Of a stretch of DNA of 64,000 nucleotides, positions 58,684-64,000 are shown piece by piece. The notes under the pieces were generated by a model that saw only the letters and a program-made list of their open reading frames with translations, ran no database searches and had not been told where the DNA came from. Every line of letters starts with the position of its first letter. Position 1 is the first letter of the stretch. The DNA is taken from positions 1,426,001 through 1,490,000 of the forward strand of contig JACTVC010000001.1 of assembly GCA_018417955.1 (NCBI GenBank), read 5' to 3'. Origin of the DNA: Laccaria trichodermophora. Lineage: Eukaryota; Basidiomycota; Agaricomycetes; Agaricales; Hydnangiaceae. A program made the translations under genes and the position numbers.

Positions 58684-59475
58684 TCATGGGTTGTAATGCA
58701 CCCATATAGCCCTCTGGACAGTAAGCTCCGCCTCATAATTTGGAAACATATCTGTGAACACTTTCTTCCATCCTAGGTATCGTTCGCGTATGTACAATGC
58801 CCGCGTATATTCCCAGTATTCCGGCATCCATCCCGCACACTCCCAGTCAACCAACACACATGGACGAAGGTTTTCATCAACAAGGATGTTGTGAGGCGTG
58901 AAGCATATTTTGTACCGCGTATTCGCTCGCTTCTCCAGTGCCGCACGCAACGCGTCATCATAAGGTTGGGCCCACGGATGGCAAAAGGGCTGCGTGTGAA
59001 ACTCGCCCTGGGCGGCAACAGTCTCGGGGTGTTGCATAATATAGGACAGCACCCCGGTTCCCATAAACCCAGAGATAGTATGATCATCCGGTGGTCGTAG
59101 ACAGCGTAGTTGGTCGAACCACCTACGCAAGGTTTCTGTGAATGCCGCCCGTTGATTTTCTGCCATCATATCCAATGTGACACCAGTGGGCCCGTACTCC
59201 TTTCCTTTTACACCAGTCATAAGAAATTTGCCCTTGCCAGGGGGAAGTGCGACGACATCCAGCATGCGTGGCACTGGGATCGTGGTGTTTTCCGAGACGT
59301 ATTGAGTGGCGAAGGCTTCTGAGGCCGTGGCGAAATGACCGTTTTTTGCATACAAGTGAACGGGACGAGGCGCCCCACTATATGGGAGGACGTTTGTCCA
59401 CTGGCATGCTTCTCCGAGAAACGCCAGAGGGCCTGATATACCTTCAAGCGTATACCAGAGGGGACTAAAAGCCAC
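58684..59475 (-). CDS. Aminoglycoside-phosphotransferase-fold protein lacking the catalytic HxD
   Basis: A single exon from MAFSPLWYTLEG to the stop at 58684 (263 residues). It matches the agaricomycete APH/kinase-like family: PVPRMLDVVALPPGKGKFLMT (hinge), FHTQPFCHPWAQPYDDALRA, PHNILVDENLRPCVLVDWECAGW, MPEYWEYTRALYIRERYLGW. Active relatives have an H-x-D catalytic loop just before PHNIL (like FTHADL-PHNIL). Here KICFTPHNILVD skips those residues, consistent with an in-frame loss of about 12-15 bp. The metal-binding aspartate of VDWE is kept. The protein may bind a nucleotide or ligand without phosphotransfer, or the gene may be decaying. Substrate in the family is generally unknown. Confidence 0.82.
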   Translation of the reverse strand: MAFSPLWYTLEGISGPLAFLGEACQWTNVLPYSGAPRPVHLYAKNGHFATASEAFATQYVSENTTIPVPRMLDVVALPPGKGKFLMTGVKGKEYGPTGVTLDMMAENQRAAFTETLRRWFDQLRCLRPPDDHTISGFMGTGVLSYIMQHPETVAAQGEFHTQPFCHPWAQPYDDALRAALEKRANTRYKICFTPHNILVDENLRPCVLVDWECAGWMPEYWEYTRALYIRERYLGWKKVFTDMFPNYEAELTVQRAIWVHYNP

Positions 59476-59890
59476 GTGGACTACAAAAAATCCACGAAAC
59501 TAAACGGTCTTCGTCGGTGGGTCAGTTGTGTCCAAAACCGTTGAGGAGAGGCTCAGCCTGTCCTGAGGTACACAAAATGGGTTGCGTTTAACAGATCGCC
59601 GGACATTCTGAAGGACCTCTGTTGTAGGAAATTGGAGATAGGATTGCTCAAACGAAGTCGTGGCGACAATGAAAGAAGGAGAAGGTCTTGATCATGGGTC
59701 TAAATTTGGACTCCACGTGACCGCGCACACTTGTCACCGCCACAACACCGCCAAGTCGGCGCTCCAACATAAATGTGCTCCAAGATGAGGTACGCTTTCT
59801 TTACAGCATCATTTTGTTTTCGAGCCAACAATCGCTGCAGGCGTCGACAGGAAATTTCTGTGTTGTCGAAGCATCTCGGGCCCAGTGCTG
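59476..59890. other. Divergent promoter region
   Basis: It lies between the APH-like and GH128 genes. A stretch near 59,703 (TTTGGACTCCACGTGACC) resembles 55,912-55,936. No gene is seen. Confidence 0.45.
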
Positions 59891-61114
59891 ATGAACACGA
59901 AGTTCACGACCTTGACTGCTTGTTTGACGCTCTTGTTTGGAATTTCTGAAGCGACGCCGGGTAACCACCATGTGCGGCAGGTGAACGACACCTCCAAGGC
60001 CGGCATGGCATGGGCGAACTCAAATACTGTCAGTATCAGGCAGTATGAGGTGACTGGGAAGGTTTCCTGGTTTGTCCCTTACGCTTGAGAGATTGAGTCT
60101 GTCTGAGAAGTCAAATTTGACCATCAGGTACTACACCTGGTCTTCGAACCCCGTCAATGCCGATCTTGAATTTGTTCCTCTTTTATGGGGAACAAAAACT
60201 CTGGATCAGTTCTCGTCAACCATACAACCAAGGCTTTCTCAAACGCGTCCCATCATTACTGCAGTCTTGGGGATGAATGAGTATGTGTCTTTATGTTGAC
60301 ACCGAACTCGAATATCCGTAGAATGAAATTATCATAGACCCGATCAAGCAAGCCAGTCGAATTTGACCGCGTTGGAGGGCGTACAAATGTGGAAATCTTA
60401 TCTAGAACCCTTGAGGGTCAATGGCGTACGTCTCGGTAGCCCAGCAATATCCAGTGCTCCCACTGGTAAAACATGGCTTCAAGATTTTCTCACTGTTTGC
60501 GCCGGTAACTGCACCGTCGATTTCATCGCTCTTCGTGCGTTCCATTTTCTACTAAATGAGAGACACCACAACCATTTTTTTCATTAGACTGGTATGGCGT
60601 CAACGCAACACTATTCATTCAATATCTCAACGACCTCCACGTCACCTTTCAGAAACCACTTTGGGTAACAGAGTGGGCTTGTCAGAATTATGTTAATGTC
60701 CAACAGCAGTGTTCTAATAGCGATATTGTGCATTTCATGAACGAGACCCAATCCTTTATGGATGGTGCACATTTTGTTGAAAGATATGCTTGGTTTGGTG
60801 CGATGGAGCATTTGCCGCAAGGCGTAAATCCTGTCTGTGGCTCGCATATAATCAATGATATTTGACCTGACTTCTTGTTAGGGCAACGCGCTCATGGATA
60901 CAAATGGATATATTAACGCTCTTGGGAGACAGTATATTAACAGTGAGTGACATTCTGCCAATAACTTGGATGAATAGGACTAATTATACTTTTCCTCCGC
61001 CGCACAATAGGTATTGGCACCTCAGTGTCGAGTGGTGCAAGTAGACCTGCCAAGTCTCTGATACCTTCATTTATACCACTCTTTTTGGTATCCCTGATGT
61101 TTCCTTATTTTTGA
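59891..61114 (+). CDS. GH128 endo-beta-1,3-glucanase-like protein, GPI-type tail
   Basis: Exons are 59891-60069, 60128-60280, 60338-60534, 60598-60832, 60882-60942 and 61011-61114. The signal peptide is MNTKFTTLTACLTLLFGISEA. GH128 (Asl1-like) blocks are AGMAWANSNTVSIRQYEVTG, SWYYTWSSNP (joined at 60069/60128), VLGMNEPDQASQSNLT with the acid/base glutamate, IALHWYGVNATLFIQYL, and KPLWVTEWACQN with the nucleophile glutamate. The C-terminal Ser-rich stretch and hydrophobic end (SLIPSFIPLFLVSLMFPYF) fit a GPI anchor. The likely role is remodelling or degrading beta-1,3-glucan in the fungal wall. Both catalytic residues are present. Confidence 0.9.
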
Positions 61115-61305
61115 CGACCGCTCCGATGTTTGACTCAGTTGGGTACTTTTTGACTGAATATGATGGCTTGAAGAAATACTTGACCGTCCTCCCAAATTGA
61201 CTGACTGATCCTGCCTGGTAGTTGCGCACTTGTCGGATGTCATTCTATGCGTGCAAAGATAAATAAGCGAGACTCTGTAGTACTTTGAATCGCTGAGGTT
61301 GGAAT

Positions 61306-62494
61306 CTATACACAATTCTGACGCGAATGCTCCGGGAGGGCACGAATGATCTGAAGGCAATACGAGGCGATGCACTGAGTCCCCCTTTGCCATTGAGCAG
61401 TATCTACCCTCTCGCCATCCAAAGAAACCACTTCTGCTTGATCCTCCGGTATCTTCGTGAAATCAATACTAGCAGGGCCTGGGATGACAGCAGCCAAATT
61501 GATTAGGCCCATCAACGTAAACGCAAACGTCCATCCATTGCCCTCAACTGGGTCGAATACGGCTGCAAGGTCACTCCAGAAACCTCCCCCAGGACGACGG
61601 TAAAATACGGGGGGCATATGACATACGCTATCGCGCAGTGTCGCAACAAGTTGGAGGACAATCCCGGCTTGGACGCTGTTTTGCTCCGCGTACGCTGAAC
61701 GCATCAGAAGAACGCCATACGGCAGCTTGTCAACGGAACTGGGAGGTGCTAGGGCCAGTTGGTGAGTTGATACCCCGAATCGACGATAAACAGCGCAGCA
61801 GGAGGTGGGAGAGATGACGGGAGGTATGTCATTGGTACTTTGAGGATTGTCGGGTGACAGTGTGGTGGTTTGTTGGGAGTCATGTTTCATGATCTTTTCT
61901 CGATTCACCCGTATGCATTCCAGAATGAGCAGGTCCGTCCTTCTATCTGTCGATGGGAGCGTGGCCGAAGGCTCTCCGACAATTAGTGAGTAATTAAAAC
62001 CTGGCAGTGTTGGCACCGACAACCTGAATAACAAGCAAGTGAGAAACGAAGATGTCAAAAATACTTGCAGGTAGTAGGACTGATACCGACTTGTAAGTTC
62101 CTCCATTCTCCGATATTGCCCAATAAAACGGGTCTACTTTCGCAACGACTCGAAAATCGCCCCTTCTGATTTGAAACTCATTTACGCCTACGAACAAACC
62201 ATTGTGCTCAGATTTGAGGGCGAATTTTGTACCAGTTCCATCGTCTAACAAGATCCACTGTTGGTGGAGGCCACCAGCAAAAGGGCGTGAAGTTGCTGTA
62301 TGAAAGAAGTTAGGATGTCTTCCGAATCGATGTTATTTGCTGAGAGTGGACCTGTATTTAAAGCAAAAAGATCGAGCGGCTTTCCTCTGGAATCCACAAT
62401 AAATTGAGGCCCGTCTTTGCATAGTAAAACACAATGAGAATTTTTAGGAATTATGGAAATGTAGTCCAGAATGAGACGTACAAAAGTCAAACAT
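61306..62494 (-). CDS. Beta-trefoil (ricin-type) lectin-like protein with unknown C-terminal domain
   Basis: The best model has exons 62494-62482, 62415-62352, 62295-62091 and 62023-61306, each with GT-AG borders that restore frame. The N-terminal ~130 residues read like a fungal beta-trefoil: PQFIVDSRGKPLDLFALNT, RPFAGGLHQQWILLDDG (Q-x-W motif), FALKSEHNGLFVGV, VDPFYWAISENGGTYKLSV. The remaining ~200 residues have no known domain and contain one hydrophobic stretch (WTFAFTLMGLINLAAVIPG). There is no signal peptide, as is usual for cytosolic fruiting-body lectins used in defence. The lectin call rests on motif resemblance only. Confidence 0.55.
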
Positions 62495-62543
62495 CGTACC
62501 CGTTGAGTCGCTGCAATCACCAGAGCCCAACAGGGACAGCAGC

Positions 62544-62790
62544 GAGGTAGAGGGAATTGACATGAGATCATCAACGCCAACCACATTTTATAACGCAAAA
62601 AGCCATCGGTGTTACTAACGAACACGTTCCAGGGGACGAGGCTGGATTCTCGCTTCTACACCTTCAGCATAGAGGTAGAGGGCACTGACATGAGATCATC
62701 AACGACAACCACAGCTAATAACGGAAAAAGCCTTCATTGTCACCGAACACGTTCCAGGGAATGGCTGAATTCTTGCTTCTGCACCTCAAG
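62544..62790. repeat. Tandem duplication, 128-bp period
   Basis: GAGGTAGAGGG...TGACATGAGATCATCAACG begins at 62544 and again at 62672, with the ACACGTTCCAGGG and CTTCT-CACCT blocks in the same order. It lies upstream of the beta-trefoil gene. Confidence 0.8.
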
Positions 62791-63794
62791 TAGTATCCGT
62801 ACTTCTGAGCGGAAGCAATGAGACATGGACATCATGGCTAACAAAGTCAAGCGGCTTCCCCAGTGCTTCGAAGGCTGGCCCTGATCAAACGAAAAGATTG
62901 AGAAGCTGCTCGATTGAAACCAATTGAAATCGAGAACCCTGCCATTTTGAAGACATCTCGTTCCTGCGCCTGGATTCAGCCCTTTGAAATCAAGGGGAAT
63001 CTCAACTTATCGGCCGTAATAGAGAAATCCAGCAGCGCGGTACCATAGAGGCATGTCCAGAAGATCCAACGCATCCGAACGTGACGAAGCGTCTGCTGTA
63101 ACGAAAGTCGACACCAGGAACGCGCTCATGGGTTGGAGAGTGAGCGAATATGATTCGTCAACGCAAGAGTTCCAGCGAGTGCGACGTCCTGGAGAGGTTC
63201 CGCTTGAGATTACTCGCAGCCCTTCTGGAGAAACACATTTTCCTCAAAAACTTCATCCGTCAGCGCAGGGAGAAGGTTTTCATTTGAGAGGCCTGTTGTT
63301 TTTCACCTTGCATCGCTTCTTTGTGAGATGTAGCCTTAGGCTTAATAGTAGACATTGTCAAAGGCCAAAAATGTCAGGCACGTGACTCCACTTGACCCCC
63401 CCCAAATTCATTCTTACCGGTACCCTTTCCCCAACTTCTCCCTTTTTCGACCTCCGAATTCCTTATTCGCCTTGCATATATTCGACATTTTGCCTCGCTG
63501 ACTGCCCCCGTTCGTTACTCATCCTGTTCCACAACGCCAAAGCCCCAGTTCATTGATCGGACTCCCAAGAACTGTTGATCAAGGACACTTAACGAAAGTA
63601 ATAGTTCTCGTTGCAAGTAAACAATTCGATTTCATTCTTTGTCTTATACATCGGGAACGGAACACTGTCCTAAATTTCATTTCACAGCAGTTGAGTGTTT
63701 GAAGGTAATCTGTGTATCGTTAAATTGAGGGGATTGATGAGAAAGTGACCACAAGCATGTGGGGACGTGAACATACCCTAACATCAAGGAGAGG
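62791..63794. other. Intergenic between two lectin-type genes
   Basis: A plus-strand frame at 63053-63385 (MSRRSNASERDEAS...) is open for 110 codons but has no recognised domain or splice partner; it could be a small gene. The rest shows no feature. Confidence 0.4.
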
Positions 63795-64000
63795 CTAATC
63801 ACGGATCCAACGGAAAATGCTTCCACCTGCGTTAACCCCCCAAACCACACCATCGGTGCCCGCGCCGATATCAACCAATTTACCACCAATGTTAACCCAA
63901 GGGTTTTTGTCATCGCCCGTGGATGTGTAGATGTCGTCCGTCTTGTTGACCCCCCACACATTGGTTCTTATTCCAGCAGAGATTGCAGTGAGGGCACCGG
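63795..64000 (-). CDS. Tectonin-repeat beta-propeller lectin, 3' part
   Basis: On the minus strand the visible C-terminus reads TAISAGIRTNVWGVNKTDDIY, then WVNIGGKLVDIGAGTDGVVW, then GVNAGGSIFRWIRD before the TAG at 63795-63797. The repeating W..(I)GG.L..I..G.DG.VWGVN....I(Y/F)R unit is the tectonin repeat. Fungal tectonins are six-bladed propeller lectins that bind methylated sugars on bacterial or nematode glycans and act in defence. The gene is cut by the window edge, so length and start are unknown. Confidence 0.85.
   Translation of the reverse strand, partial: GALTAISAGIRTNVWGVNKTDDIYTSTGDDKNPWVNIGGKLVDIGAGTDGVVWGVNAGGSIFRWIRD

Noticed and set aside
1..64000. CRISPR arrays, riboswitches, operon-style ribosome binding sites
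   Set aside because: The window is eukaryotic with spliced genes; no regularly spaced short repeats with unique spacers were seen.

Overview
The window looks like genomic DNA from a mushroom-forming basidiomycete (Agaricomycetes, probably Agaricales). The evidence is dense short GT-AG introns (about 45-70 nt), a Plavaka-type transposon carrying a DUF6532-like gene, and typical families of that group: F-box, MYND, Rds1/ferritin-like, GH128, tectonin and beta-trefoil lectins. No bacterial, CRISPR or convincing tRNA feature was seen. All gene models were built by eye from splice signals and protein families.

Layout. Positions 1-3.5 kb hold a small secreted repeat-peptide precursor (copy 1) and a convergent GPI-anchored secreted protein. 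Positions 3.7-19.1 kb are a transposon graveyard: a Tc1-like MITE, two CACTG-ended elements or fragments, hAT-type MITEs with 8-bp target duplications, a 2-kb TIR element, and a decayed 6.3-kb Plavaka element containing a transposase pseudogene plus a DUF6532-like gene. Positions 19.4-24.0 kb hold the most interesting locus. It has an ARF-like GTPase, a UstYa-family (DUF3328) oxidase, and a divergent 12-exon precursor gene whose exons each encode one Kex2-type repeat ending in KR or RR with a conserved W-x-x-[F/Y] core. A CACTA-like element (24.2-25.7 kb) closes this block.

Positions 26-49 kb are mostly housekeeping: Mios/Sea4 (GATOR2/SEACAT), a broken F-box gene, cytosolic lysyl-tRNA synthetase, an Rds1-like secreted ferritin-fold protein, an Ariadne-type RBR ubiquitin ligase, a NIPA-type magnesium transporter, a MYND protein, and an intact glyoxalase I gene with a degenerate tandem copy. 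Positions 49-58 kb hold a disordered conserved nuclear-type protein, a secreted GH2 beta-mannosidase and a membrane-anchored fatty aldehyde dehydrogenase. Positions 58.5-64 kb hold an APH-fold kinase-like protein lacking its catalytic HxD, a GH128 glucanase, a beta-trefoil lectin-like gene and the 3' end of a tectonin lectin gene.

The main hypothesis is that 20,982-24,009 is a dikaritin-like RiPP locus in a basidiomycete. The secreted precursor would be cut by Kex2 into W-containing peptides, and the divergent UstYa oxidase could cross-link them. A paralogous precursor with the same promoter lies 20 kb away at 1,564-2,189. No product can be deduced from sequence alone.
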